64,000 nucleotides of DNA from Sulfitobacter marinus (GTDB lineage: Bacteria > Pseudomonadota > Alphaproteobacteria > Rhodobacterales > Rhodobacteraceae), in assembly GCF_900116285.1 (NCBI RefSeq), contig NZ_FPAJ01000003.1, positions 186,001 through 250,000 on the forward strand. The letters run 5' to 3'. Under the pieces are notes generated by a model, which worked only from the letters and a program-made list of their open reading frames with translations, was not told the origin of the DNA and did no database searches. Positions within the stretch are counted from its first letter, which is position 1. Each line of letters starts with the position of its first letter. Both the position numbers and the translations under genes were made by a program. This document shows positions 33,783 to 41,701 of the stretch, one piece after another.

Positions 33783-34511
33783 ATGCTGGCCCAGTTACAA
33801 ACCGCTGTTGGATTGATTTATCCACCTGCCTGTCTGTGTTGCGGCGGGGCGGTTGATGCGCATGCGGGTCTGTGTGGCCCCTGCTGGGGCGATACGGTAT
33901 TTGTTGGCGGTGTGATATGCGATAGCTGCGGTATCCCTTTGCCCGGTGGGGATACGGGGGAGGTAGCGCATTGTGACAGTTGCCTTGCCCATCCGCCGCC
34001 GTGGGTGCGGGGGCGTTCGGCGCTGTTATACGCGAAGATGGGCCGCAAAATGGTTCTGGCGCTCAAGCATGGCGACCGGCAGGAAGTCGCGAAACCAGCT
34101 GCGGTCTGGATGGCCCGCTCTTTAGGGGGCAAATTACCCGCTGATACGTTGATCGCACCGGTGCCCCTGCATTGGCAGCGGCTGGTCAAGCGGCGCTATA
34201 ATCAATCGGGATTGCTGGGACGTGCTTTGGCCTTGGAAACAGGGTTGGATTGGTGCCCCGATTTACTGCAACGGGTGCGCAAAACCGCATCCTTAGAAGG
34301 TAAAACCCGCCATGAGCGGTTCGAGATTTTGGAAAACGCAATTTGCGCCCATCCAAAGCGCCAGCATTTGATGCAGGGCCGGCCCGTGTTGATTGTTGAT
34401 GATGTCATGACGTCTGGCGCGACGCTATTTGCGGCCGCACGGGCCTGTATTGACGCAGGCGCAGGGCAGATACGCGTGGTTACACTGGCAAGAGCAGCCA
34501 AAGACACCTAA
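33783..34511 (+). CDS. comF: ComF family phosphoribosyltransferase-like protein
   Basis: The 242-residue product begins with a zinc-ribbon type segment (PPACLCCGGAV and GLCGPCWGD, then CDSCGIPLP and CDSCLAHPP) and ends in the type I PRTase signature VLIVDDVMTSGATLFAAA. In naturally competent bacteria, ComF helps in DNA uptake; in others the family role is unclear. The frame opens at GTG 33753 but ATG 33783 is the usual family start. The gene leads a plus-strand group with grxC and the nitrilase. Confidence 0.88.
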   Translation: MLAQLQTAVGLIYPPACLCCGGAVDAHAGLCGPCWGDTVFVGGVICDSCGIPLPGGDTGEVAHCDSCLAHPPPWVRGRSALLYAKMGRKMVLALKHGDRQEVAKPAAVWMARSLGGKLPADTLIAPVPLHWQRLVKRRYNQSGLLGRALALETGLDWCPDLLQRVRKTASLEGKTRHERFEILENAICAHPKRQHLMQGRPVLIVDDVMTSGATLFAAARACIDAGAGQIRVVTLARAAKDT

Positions 34512-34548
34512 GTCTGTGTTCAACTGATTTGCTGGAAAGGACACAGCT

Positions 34549-34806
34549 ATGAAACCCGTTGAGATTTACACCTCGCCGCTATGCGGATTTTGCCACGCGG
34601 CCAAGCGGTTGCTGAATGAAAAAGGTGTCAGCTTTGCCGAGGTGGACGTTCTGGCCCAGCCAGAGCGCAAGGCCGAAATGATGCAGCGTGCCAACGGCGG
34701 GCGCACGGTGCCGCAGATTTTTATCGGCGACACGCATGTGGGCGGATGTGACGAGTTGTATGCGCTGGAACGCGCGGGCAAGCTGGACGCATTGTTGGCC
34801 GCCTGA
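34549..34806 (+). CDS. grxC: Glutaredoxin 3
   Basis: A dithiol glutaredoxin of 85 residues. The active site is SPLCGFCHAAKRLL, with C12 and C15; CGFC replaces the common CPYC. The glutathione-binding TVPQIFIGDTHVGGCDEL (about residues 57-74) is conserved. It should reduce protein disulfides and mixed disulfides with glutathione. AAAGGA precedes the ATG, and the last base is shared with the start of the following amidase gene. Confidence 0.93.
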   Translation: MKPVEIYTSPLCGFCHAAKRLLNEKGVSFAEVDVLAQPERKAEMMQRANGGRTVPQIFIGDTHVGGCDELYALERAGKLDALLAA

Positions 34807-35636
34807 TGAAAGCCGCGCTGATCCAGCTGAATGTCACGGATGATCCGGCCCGCAATCTGGCGGGTACGGTGAAAATGGTGCGGAATGCAGCGGATCAGGG
34901 CGCGCGGTTTGTTTTGACGCCCGAGGTCACCAATTGCGTATCAACCAGCCGTGATCACCAACGCGCGGTGCTGGCCTATGAGGCAGATGATGCGACCCTT
35001 GCCGCGCTGCGTGATGTGGCGCGGGACAAGGGCATTTGGCTGTTGATCGGGTCGCTGGGCCTTAAGACGGATGATGCCGATGGCCGCTTTGCCAACCGGT
35101 CGTTCATGATTGATCCCAAGGGGCAGATCGTCGCCCGTTACGATAAAATCCACATGTTCGACGTGGATATTGATGCCAGCGAAAGCTACCGCGAATCAGC
35201 CGGGTATCGTCCGGGGGATAGGGCGGTGGTGGCTGATACCGACTTTGGGCGCGTCGGGATGTCCATCTGTTATGATATGCGGTTCCCGATGTTGTATCAG
35301 GCCTTGGCCAACGCAGGCGCTGACATTCTGACCATGCCTGCCGCATTTTCGCCGGTCACAGGTGCCGCGCATTGGCATACATTGCTACGCGCCCGGGCGA
35401 TTGAGACTGGGTGCTTTGTCTTGGCGCCTGCGCAAACGGGCGAACATCTAAGCGATTCAAATAAGACGCGCTTCACCTATGGGCATTCGCTGGCGGTCGC
35501 CCCGTGGGGCGAGGTGATCCTGGATGCTGGCGAAGCACCGGGGGTTTACCCGTTCGAGATGGACATGGCCCGCCTTGCAGATGCGCGTGCCCGCGTGCCA
35601 AGCCTTGCCAACCGCCGTGACTTTCAGGCACCTTAG
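34806..35636 (+). CDS. Carbon-nitrogen hydrolase (Nit1/NIT2-like omega-amidase family)
   Basis: This 276-residue nitrilase-superfamily enzyme has the catalytic triad Glu40 (LTPEVTN), Lys113 (YDKIHMFDVD) and Cys154 (GMSICYDMRFP). The extended DVDIDASESYRES insertion and the closeness to glutaredoxin fit the deaminated-glutathione amidase / omega-amidase subgroup, a glutathione repair enzyme; substrate assignment is inference. It follows grxC with a shared ATG and precedes a MarR-type regulator after seven bases. Confidence 0.88.
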   Translation: MKAALIQLNVTDDPARNLAGTVKMVRNAADQGARFVLTPEVTNCVSTSRDHQRAVLAYEADDATLAALRDVARDKGIWLLIGSLGLKTDDADGRFANRSFMIDPKGQIVARYDKIHMFDVDIDASESYRESAGYRPGDRAVVADTDFGRVGMSICYDMRFPMLYQALANAGADILTMPAAFSPVTGAAHWHTLLRARAIETGCFVLAPAQTGEHLSDSNKTRFTYGHSLAVAPWGEVILDAGEAPGVYPFEMDMARLADARARVPSLANRRDFQAP

Positions 35637-35643
35637 TTAACGT

Positions 35644-36081
35644 ATGAGTGAAAACCGGAATTCATTGGCGATTACATTGATCAGCGAGCTGTTGTCTGCC
35701 GATCAACGCATGCGCAACCGCCTGACGCGGGTGCTGCCTAAGGGCATGGAAATCTCGCATTTTTCGGTGCTGAATAACCTTGCGTGGCACGATGGCGAAA
35801 AGACACCTGCCCAACTGGCCGAAACGTTCAATGTCACACGTGGTGCAATGACCAACACGCTGAACAAACTGCTGTGGGCGGGGTATGTGCATATCAGGCC
35901 CGATTGGGATGATGCCCGCCGCAAGATGGTGGCGATCAGCCCCGCTGGGCGCAATGCCCGCGATGATGCAATCCGTTCAATTACGCCGCTGATTAACGAT
36001 GTGGCGGATGAGCTGGGCGAGGATCAGGTGCGCGCCACCCTTGAAACGCTGCGCGCCTTGCGCAGACATTCCGAGGATTAA
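35644..36081 (+). CDS. MarR-family transcriptional regulator
   Basis: A 145-residue winged-helix protein. The recognition-helix region [20 protein letters not shown] (about residues 58-77) and the wing with [16 protein letters not shown] match the MarR fold, with flanking helices for dimerisation. It would bind as a dimer to a short palindrome and respond to a phenolic or oxidant ligand. Its target is unknown; the adjacent amidase is a natural guess. The stop overlaps the convergent ubiG by four bases. Confidence 0.88.
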   Translation: MSENRNSLAITLISELLSADQRMRNRLTRVLPKGMEISHFSVLNNLAWHDGEKTPAQLAETFNVTRGAMTNTLNKLLWAGYVHIRPDWDDARRKMVAISPAGRNARDDAIRSITPLINDVADELGEDQVRATLETLRALRRHSED

Positions 36082-36824
36082 GCCGGCTTTGTGCTGGCAG
36101 TGACGTAATTCACGCTCAGATCACGATCAGACAGACGCCACGACCATGTGATCGGATTGAACACAAAACCCTTGCGATCGACGGGGGTCAGGCCCGCGTT
36201 GCGCAGCAGATCGAACAATTCATCGGGGGTAATGAACTTTGACCAGTCATGCGTGCCCTTTGGCAACCAGCGCATCACATGTTCAGCCCCGATAATCGCC
36301 ATCATAAAGGACTTTGGATTGCGGTTCAGTGTCGAACAAATCTGCAAACCACCGGGTTTTAGCAATTGGCGACAGGCGATCAGGTAATCAATGGGAGAGG
36401 CGACATGTTCCACCACTTCCATGTTCAAAACCACATCGAATTGTTCACCCGCTTCGGCCAATGCCTCGGCCGTCGTGTGGCGGTAATCGATGGTCAGACC
36501 GGATTGTTCTGCATGAACCTGCGCCACGGGAATGTTCCCTGCGGCTGCATCAGCGCCGACAACCTCGGCCCCAAGCCGCGCCATAGGTTCAGACAGCAAC
36601 CCGCCGCCACAGCCGATATCCAGAATACGCAACCCTTTGAACGGCAGCGGCGTTTTCAAATCGCGGTCAAATTCGCCTGCAATCTGGTTGGTGATATAAT
36701 CCAACCGGCAGGGGTTCAGCATGTGGAGGGGTTTGAATTTGCCATTCTCGTCCCACCATTCGGCGGCCATGGCCTGAAACTTTTCAATCTCGGCGGGGTC
36801 AACGGTGCTTAGTGGCGCTTGCAT
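36078..36824 (-). CDS. ubiG: Ubiquinone biosynthesis O-methyltransferase
   Basis: UbiG performs both O-methylations of ubiquinone synthesis. The 248-residue protein has the family N-terminus [20 protein letters not shown], the SAM motif [21 protein letters not shown] and the later [16 protein letters not shown] 36824 (GAGA upstream) fits the family start better than the longer frame to 36854. It faces pip across 48 bases. Confidence 0.96.
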   Translation of the reverse strand: MQAPLSTVDPAEIEKFQAMAAEWWDENGKFKPLHMLNPCRLDYITNQIAGEFDRDLKTPLPFKGLRILDIGCGGGLLSEPMARLGAEVVGADAAAGNIPVAQVHAEQSGLTIDYRHTTAEALAEAGEQFDVVLNMEVVEHVASPIDYLIACRQLLKPGGLQICSTLNRNPKSFMMAIIGAEHVMRWLPKGTHDWSKFITPDELFDLLRNAGLTPVDRKGFVFNPITWSWRLSDRDLSVNYVTASTKPA

Positions 36825-36872
36825 TCTGATCTCTCTGTGCTCTTTTAGGTCCAAAGACTATATAGGCCTGTA

Positions 36873-37844
36873 ATGGACAAAATCCCGGACCAAAAGCGCG
36901 CAGTTCAATATCTTTATCCGCCTGTTGATCCGTTTGATCAGCAGATGATGGACGTGGGCGACGGTCATACCGTGTATTTTGAGCAATGCGGGAACCCCGA
37001 TGGCATCCCCGTTGTGGTATTGCATGGCGGTCCCGGTGGCGGATGCAGCCCGTCGATGCGGCGCTATTTCAACCCCCGGCAATATCGGGTGATTCTATTT
37101 GATCAGCGCGGCTGCGGACGGTCCAAGCCCTTTGCGTCGGTGACCAATAACACCACATGGGATTTGGTCGCTGATATTGAACGTATCCGCGTGGCGCTGG
37201 GCATCGACAAATGGATCGCCTTTGGCGGCAGCTGGGGCGCGACGCTGGCGTTGATTTATGCGCAGGCCCATCCTGACCGTGTGCGCAATATCGTGTTGCG
37301 CGGTGTTTTCACCATGACCCAAGCCGAGCTGGATTGGTTCTATGGCGGCGGCGCGGGGAAATTCTGGCCGGATTTATGGGCGCGTTTTGTGGACCTGATC
37401 CCGCAGGATGAACGCGACGATCTGATTGCGGCCTATCATAAGCGACTGTTCAGCGGCGACATGCAGACCGAGATTAAATACGGCAAGGCATGGGCCGCTT
37501 GGGAAAACGCGCTGGCGTCGATCCATTCGTCGGGTGGCAGCCACGAAGGACCGGGTGAATATTCGCGGACGTTTTCGCGGTTGGAAAACCACTATTTCAC
37601 TAACGCCGGTTTTCTTGAGTTTGACGGGCAGATTTTGGCGCATATGCCAAAGATCGCGCATATTCCCGGCGTGATCGTTCAGGGGCGCTATGACATGATT
37701 TGCCCGCCGACCAGCGCCTATCAAATTGCGCAGGTCTGGCCGAATGCCGACCTAAAGATGGTGCGCAACGCCGGTCATGCCTTGTCAGAGCCGGGGATCA
37801 GTGCAGAACTGGTGCGCACGATGGACAGGATTGCCGCCCTATGA
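36873..37844 (+). CDS. pip: Proline iminopeptidase
   Basis: An alpha/beta-hydrolase of 323 residues that releases N-terminal proline. Signatures: LHGGPGGGCSP (oxyanion hole), FDQRGCGRS, and GGSWGATLAL with the nucleophilic serine; acid and base lie in the C-terminal QGRYDMICPP and AGHALSEPG. Length is normal. The intergenic space to ubiG is only 48 bases and holds TATATA eight bases before the ATG. It overlaps the following gene by four bases. Confidence 0.95.
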   Translation: MDKIPDQKRAVQYLYPPVDPFDQQMMDVGDGHTVYFEQCGNPDGIPVVVLHGGPGGGCSPSMRRYFNPRQYRVILFDQRGCGRSKPFASVTNNTTWDLVADIERIRVALGIDKWIAFGGSWGATLALIYAQAHPDRVRNIVLRGVFTMTQAELDWFYGGGAGKFWPDLWARFVDLIPQDERDDLIAAYHKRLFSGDMQTEIKYGKAWAAWENALASIHSSGGSHEGPGEYSRTFSRLENHYFTNAGFLEFDGQILAHMPKIAHIPGVIVQGRYDMICPPTSAYQIAQVWPNADLKMVRNAGHALSEPGISAELVRTMDRIAAL

Positions 37845-38695
37845 CCAAAACCCGTTCCTTGATGGATCGCCGTGCGCTGTTTGCCACGGGTGCCGCCGCA
37901 GCTTTGCTGGCGGCAACGGGTGTGTCTGCCGCTGCCTTGCCCAAACAGGGCGGGCGTTTGCGCATGGCGCTGTCGGGCGCATTGCGCAGCGACAGCTGGG
38001 TGAATGGCGACGGGCTGTTCATGAAGGTCGCGCGCCAAGGGTTGATCTATGACACGCTGACCGAGGTTGCCGCCGACGGCACCTTGCGTGGGGAACTGGC
38101 CACCGATTGGCAGGGATCGGATGATGGCCGGATGTGGATATTCGATCTGCGTCAGGATGTGTCCTTTCATGACGGGCAACCCATGACGGCAAGGGATGTT
38201 GCGGCGTCCTTGCAGGTCGATGGGCGGGTCGAGGTTCTGACGGACCATCAGATATGTATCGCCCTGGATCAGCCTGCGATGGATTTACCGTTTACACTTG
38301 CAGGGCCCGATCACGTGATCCGGCCCCGGCATGCCGCCGACCTGGGGATCGGCACGGGCCTTTATCGTTTGAAACGGTTCACGCCGGGCCAGCAGCTTTT
38401 GGCTGAACGCGTGACGGATCACTACAAAGGCAACACCGCCGGGTGGTTCGACGCGGTCGAACTGGTTTCGATCCCGTCTGATGTTGTGCGCGCGCAGGCG
38501 TTGGCCGAATATCTGGTCGATGCGGCGGATCTGGAGGATGCGGGTTTGCTTCACGGGTTCGATGATATTGCCCCGCTGCCGTTTGCGCGTGGTATGACCC
38601 ATGCGGCATCTCGCAGCGTTGCGATGCCTGTCAGAACCGGCCAGCACCGCCCGCTAGACAACCTACGCGCGGCTGAACGCTGGTGGTTCGCCTGA
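37841..38695 (+). CDS. Short extracytoplasmic peptide/nickel-type solute-binding protein (SBP family 5-like)
   Basis: A 284-residue exported protein. It has a Tat-like N-terminus (MDRRALFATGA plus hydrophobic region ending AALP), then the SBP_bac_5 opening with GRLRMALSGALRSDSWVNGD, LIYDTLTEVAADGTLRGELA, and WIFDLRQDVSFHDGQPMTA, and later GTGLYRLKRFTPGQQLLAER and YWF-like spacing. Family members are usually about 500 residues; here the inner and C-terminal parts are missing or shortened, and no permease or ATPase genes are near. It begins at ATG 37841 in the pip stop. It may be a reduced paralogue with a chaperone-like or sensory role, or a decaying gene. Confidence 0.7.
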   Translation: MTKTRSLMDRRALFATGAAAALLAATGVSAAALPKQGGRLRMALSGALRSDSWVNGDGLFMKVARQGLIYDTLTEVAADGTLRGELATDWQGSDDGRMWIFDLRQDVSFHDGQPMTARDVAASLQVDGRVEVLTDHQICIALDQPAMDLPFTLAGPDHVIRPRHAADLGIGTGLYRLKRFTPGQQLLAERVTDHYKGNTAGWFDAVELVSIPSDVVRAQALAEYLVDAADLEDAGLLHGFDDIAPLPFARGMTHAASRSVAMPVRTGQHRPLDNLRAAERWWFA

Positions 38696-38701
38696 CGGGG
38701 C

Positions 38702-38730
38702 TTGCAGTTTCGCGGATCAATGCGTATATC
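38702..38730 (+). promoter_or_regulatory. Putative sigma-70 promoter for rimP-nusA-infB
   Basis: TTGCAG (38702-38707) and TATATC (38725-38730) are 17 bases apart, a good match. It begins seven bases after the upstream stop and would give a leader of about 110 bases before the rimP ATG. Confidence 0.6.
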
Positions 38731-38785
38731 CCATCATAACAGCGGCGCATCCGGGTCCACACCAGACGCTCCACCGATCTTGAAC

Positions 38786-38808
38786 ACGGGCCGCGCGCCC
38801 GTTTTTTT
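38786..38808 (+). terminator. Intrinsic terminator in the rimP-nusA leader
   Basis: ACGGGC (38786-38791) - five-base loop - GCCCGT (38797-38802), followed by a T-run to 38808. It can end the pip/solute-binding transcript, but it also lies downstream of the promoter at 38702-38730, so it would sit in the leader of the rimP operon and may act as an attenuator. Confidence 0.85.
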
Positions 38809-38844
38809 ATGCCTGCTGAAAATTGCAGGACGATAAGAGAGACT

Positions 38845-39423
38845 ATGAACAACGACCTGATTGCCAAAGCCGCCATTGACCGCCGCATGGCCGAGATCAT
38901 CACACCGGTGATCGAGGATATGGGGTTTGAACTGGTGCGCGTTCGCCTGATGTCGGGAAAACAGACCACGTTGCAGATTATGGCCGACCGCCCCGATGGC
39001 GGGATCGAAGTTGATGAACTGGCCGAGGTAAGCCAGGCCGTCAGCGCCGTGCTAGACGTCGAAGACCCGATTATCGAAGAATACACGCTGGAAGTTTCCA
39101 GCCCCGGTATCGACCGGCCCCTGACCCGCCTCAAGGATTTTGACATGTTCGAAGGCTATGAGGCCAAGATTGAAACCGGTGATCTGATTGATGGCCGCCG
39201 CCGCTTTAAGGGGGCGCTGGCCGGGATCGACGGTGACGAAGTTCTGATCAACGTCGAAGAGGGCACGATTGGCCTGAAATTTGACTGGCTTACGGACGCG
39301 AAACTGGTCCTGACCGACGATCTGATCAAAGAAATGCTGCGCCAACGCAAGGCGTCGGGCGCAATTGACGAAACCAAATTCGATGACATCGAGACCGAAG
39401 GGTCCACCGAGGGAGACGACTAA
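38845..39423 (+). CDS. rimP: Ribosome maturation factor RimP
   Basis: RimP helps mature the 30S subunit. The 192-residue product has the two-domain layout with [19 protein letters not shown] at the N-terminus and [19 protein letters not shown] followed by DRPL in the middle, and an Sm-like C-terminal domain. ATG 38845, with AAGAGAG five to six bases upstream, is chosen over ATG 38809 because of the ribosome-binding site. It heads the rimP-nusA-ylxR-infB operon. Confidence 0.95.
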   Translation: MNNDLIAKAAIDRRMAEIITPVIEDMGFELVRVRLMSGKQTTLQIMADRPDGGIEVDELAEVSQAVSAVLDVEDPIIEEYTLEVSSPGIDRPLTRLKDFDMFEGYEAKIETGDLIDGRRRFKGALAGIDGDEVLINVEEGTIGLKFDWLTDAKLVLTDDLIKEMLRQRKASGAIDETKFDDIETEGSTEGDD

Positions 39424-41049
39424 ATGGCCATTACATCTGCCAACCAGCTGGAACTGCTGCAAACCGCCGAGGCTGTTGCCCGCGAAAAGATGATCGACCC
39501 CAATCTGGTGGTCGAAGCGATGGAAGAATCGCTCGCCCGGGCGGCGAAGTCTCGCTATGGCGCTGAAATGGACATTCGCGTGGCGATTGACCGCAAGACA
39601 GGTCGCGCAACATTCACCCGCGTGCGCACGGTTGTGGCCGATGACGAGCTTGAGAACTATCAGGCCGAATTCACGGTCGAGCAAGCCAAGCAGTACATGG
39701 ACAACCCGGAAGTGGGTCAGGAATTCAGCGAAGAAGTGCCGCCGGTTGAAATGGGCCGCATTGCCGCACAATCCGCCAAGCAAGTGATCCTGCAAAAGGT
39801 GCGCGAAGCCGAGCGTGACCGCCAGTACGAAGAATTCAAGGACCGCGCAGGCACGATCATCAACGGTCTGGTCAAGCGCGAGGAATACGGCAACGTCATC
39901 GTCGATGTTGGCGCTGGCGAAGCGATCCTGCGTCGCAACGAAAAAATCGGCCGCGAATCCTATCGCCCGAACGACCGTATCCGCGTTTACATCAAGGATG
40001 TGCGCCGCGAACAGCGTGGCCCGCAAATCTTCCTGAGCCGTACAGCGCCGGAATTCATGGCTGAACTGTTCAAGATGGAAGTGCCGGAAATCTATGATGG
40101 CATCATCGAGATCAAAGCCGTTGCCCGTGACCCCGGTTCGCGTGCCAAGATCGCTGTGATCTCTTATGACGGGTCTATCGATCCTGTTGGCGCTTGCGTT
40201 GGTATGCGCGGTAGTCGTGTTCAGGCCGTTGTGAACGAACTGCAGGGCGAAAAGATCGACATTATCCCGTGGAACGAAGACCAGCCAACATTCCTGGTGA
40301 ACGCGCTTCAGCCCGCCGAGGTTTCCAAGGTGGTTCTGGACGAAGAAGCCGGAAAAATCGAAGTTGTCGTTCCTGAGGAGCAGCTTTCGCTCGCGATTGG
40401 CCGCCGTGGTCAAAACGTGCGTCTGGCGTCGCAGCTGACCGGTCTGGATATCGACATCATGACAGAAGAGCAGGAAAGCGCCCGCCGTCAGGCCGAGTTT
40501 GAACTGCGCACCAAGCTGTTTATGGATACGCTCGATCTGGACGAATTCTTTGCCCAGTTGCTGGTTTCCGAAGGGTTCACCAACCTTGAAGAAGTCGCCT
40601 ATGTCGAAGTTGACGAATTGTTGGTCATCGACGGTGTTGACGAAGCAACCGCTGGCGAATTGCAGGCTCGGGCCCGTGATGTGCTGGAAGCGCAAAACAA
40701 AGCGGCGCTGGATGCAGCCCGCGCGTTGGGTGTGGATGATACGCTTATTGAATTCGAAGGCCTGACACCCCAAATGATTGAGGCGTTGGCAAAAGACGAT
40801 GTGAAAACGCTGGAAGACTTTGCAACATGCGCAGATTGGGAGCTGGCCGGTGGCTGGACCACAGTTGATGGCGTGCGGACCAAAGACGATGGCACGTTGG
40901 AACCGTTTGACATGTCGCTGGAAGAAGCGCAGCACCTGATCATGACGGCCCGCGTATTGCTGGGTTGGGTCGATCCGGCCGAGCTTGAGGTCGCCGAAGT
41001 CGAAGAAGAAGACATTGACGGCGCAGAAGACGAGGAGGCCGAGGCCTGA
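39424..41049 (+). CDS. nusA: Transcription termination/antitermination factor NusA
   Basis: NusA binds RNA polymerase and RNA and modulates pausing, termination and antitermination. The 541-residue protein has the N-terminal RNA-polymerase-binding domain, an S1 domain (NVIVDVGAGEAILRRNE near 160-174), two KH domains (with VGACVGMRGSRVQAVVNEL and LAIGRRGQNVRLASQLTG) and a C-terminal acidic region with helix-hairpin-helix repeats, as in proteobacterial NusA. It follows rimP directly. In E. coli NusA reduces its own operon's expression; a similar loop is possible here because of the leader terminator. Confidence 0.97.
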   Translation: MAITSANQLELLQTAEAVAREKMIDPNLVVEAMEESLARAAKSRYGAEMDIRVAIDRKTGRATFTRVRTVVADDELENYQAEFTVEQAKQYMDNPEVGQEFSEEVPPVEMGRIAAQSAKQVILQKVREAERDRQYEEFKDRAGTIINGLVKREEYGNVIVDVGAGEAILRRNEKIGRESYRPNDRIRVYIKDVRREQRGPQIFLSRTAPEFMAELFKMEVPEIYDGIIEIKAVARDPGSRAKIAVISYDGSIDPVGACVGMRGSRVQAVVNELQGEKIDIIPWNEDQPTFLVNALQPAEVSKVVLDEEAGKIEVVVPEEQLSLAIGRRGQNVRLASQLTGLDIDIMTEEQESARRQAEFELRTKLFMDTLDLDEFFAQLLVSEGFTNLEEVAYVEVDELLVIDGVDEATAGELQARARDVLEAQNKAALDAARALGVDDTLIEFEGLTPQMIEALAKDDVKTLEDFATCADWELAGGWTTVDGVRTKDDGTLEPFDMSLEEAQHLIMTARVLLGWVDPAELEVAEVEEEDIDGAEDEEAEA

Positions 41050-41071
41050 TCGCAGGGCCTTGGGGGACGGT

Positions 41072-41692
41072 ATGGTGCGCGGTGGCGTTTCTAAAGATCG
41101 GCAAGACGGTCCAGAGCGGAAATGCATCGCCACGGGCGAAGTGCAGCCCAAGAATGGTCTGATCCGTTTCGTCGTCGGCCCTGACATGCAGGTTTTCCCG
41201 GATATTCTGGGAAAGCTTCCCGGTCGGGGTATCTATGTGGCGGCAGATCGCGACGCCTTGTTGCTGGCCGTAAAGAAAGGCCTGTTTTCCCGCGCGGCTA
41301 AACAGGCTGTTAAGGTTGATGAAGGATTGGTAGACGAGGTTGAAAAGCAACTTGTCCGCCGTGTGGTCGACCTGATTTCGCTGCAACGCAAGGCTGGCAA
41401 GGCCGTGGCAGGATACGAAAAGGTCAAAAGTTGGCTGCAGATGGAAGAAGCCGAAGTTCTGATCCAAGCGGTTGATGGATCCGGTCGCGGTAAGTCGAAA
41501 TTAAGCACGCCGCACTTTGGCCATTACATTGGTTGGCTGACGGCAGACGAATTGGGTTTGGCATTCGGTCGTCAAACTGTGATACATGGGGCGCTCGCCT
41601 CTGGTGGACTCACCTCTCGTGTTGTAGAGGAGGCCCAACGGCTAAGAGGCGTACGCATAAACGAGGGTGGCAACGGTCACCCGAAAGGATAG
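41072..41692 (+). CDS. YlxR-type (DUF448) RNA-binding protein fused to an L7Ae-like domain
   Basis: A 206-residue protein in the usual position between nusA and infB. The N-terminal part has the YlxR motif RKCIATGEVQPKNGLIRFV followed by KLPGRGIYVAADRDAL; the C-terminal half (from about residue 90, RRVVDLISLQRKAGKAVAGYEK) is an L7Ae/YlxQ-like RNA-binding fold. In some bacteria these are two genes. YlxR relatives are reported to bind RNase P. ATG 41072, with GGGGGA upstream, is chosen; the open frame begins earlier. infB follows after nine bases. Confidence 0.9.
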   Translation: MVRGGVSKDRQDGPERKCIATGEVQPKNGLIRFVVGPDMQVFPDILGKLPGRGIYVAADRDALLLAVKKGLFSRAAKQAVKVDEGLVDEVEKQLVRRVVDLISLQRKAGKAVAGYEKVKSWLQMEEAEVLIQAVDGSGRGKSKLSTPHFGHYIGWLTADELGLAFGRQTVIHGALASGGLTSRVVEEAQRLRGVRINEGGNGHPKG

Positions 41693-41701
41693 ACGAGCTA
41701 G

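Noticed and set aside
38308..38323. ATCACGTGAT palindrome in the solute-binding gene
   Set aside because: Short palindrome inside a coding region without the GTTTC/GAAAC arms of parS.
39052..41187. A 711-codon open frame on the minus strand opposite rimP and nusA
   Set aside because: It is antisense to two fully recognisable essential genes, has no domain I recognise and no ribosome-binding context; it results from codon bias of the real genes.
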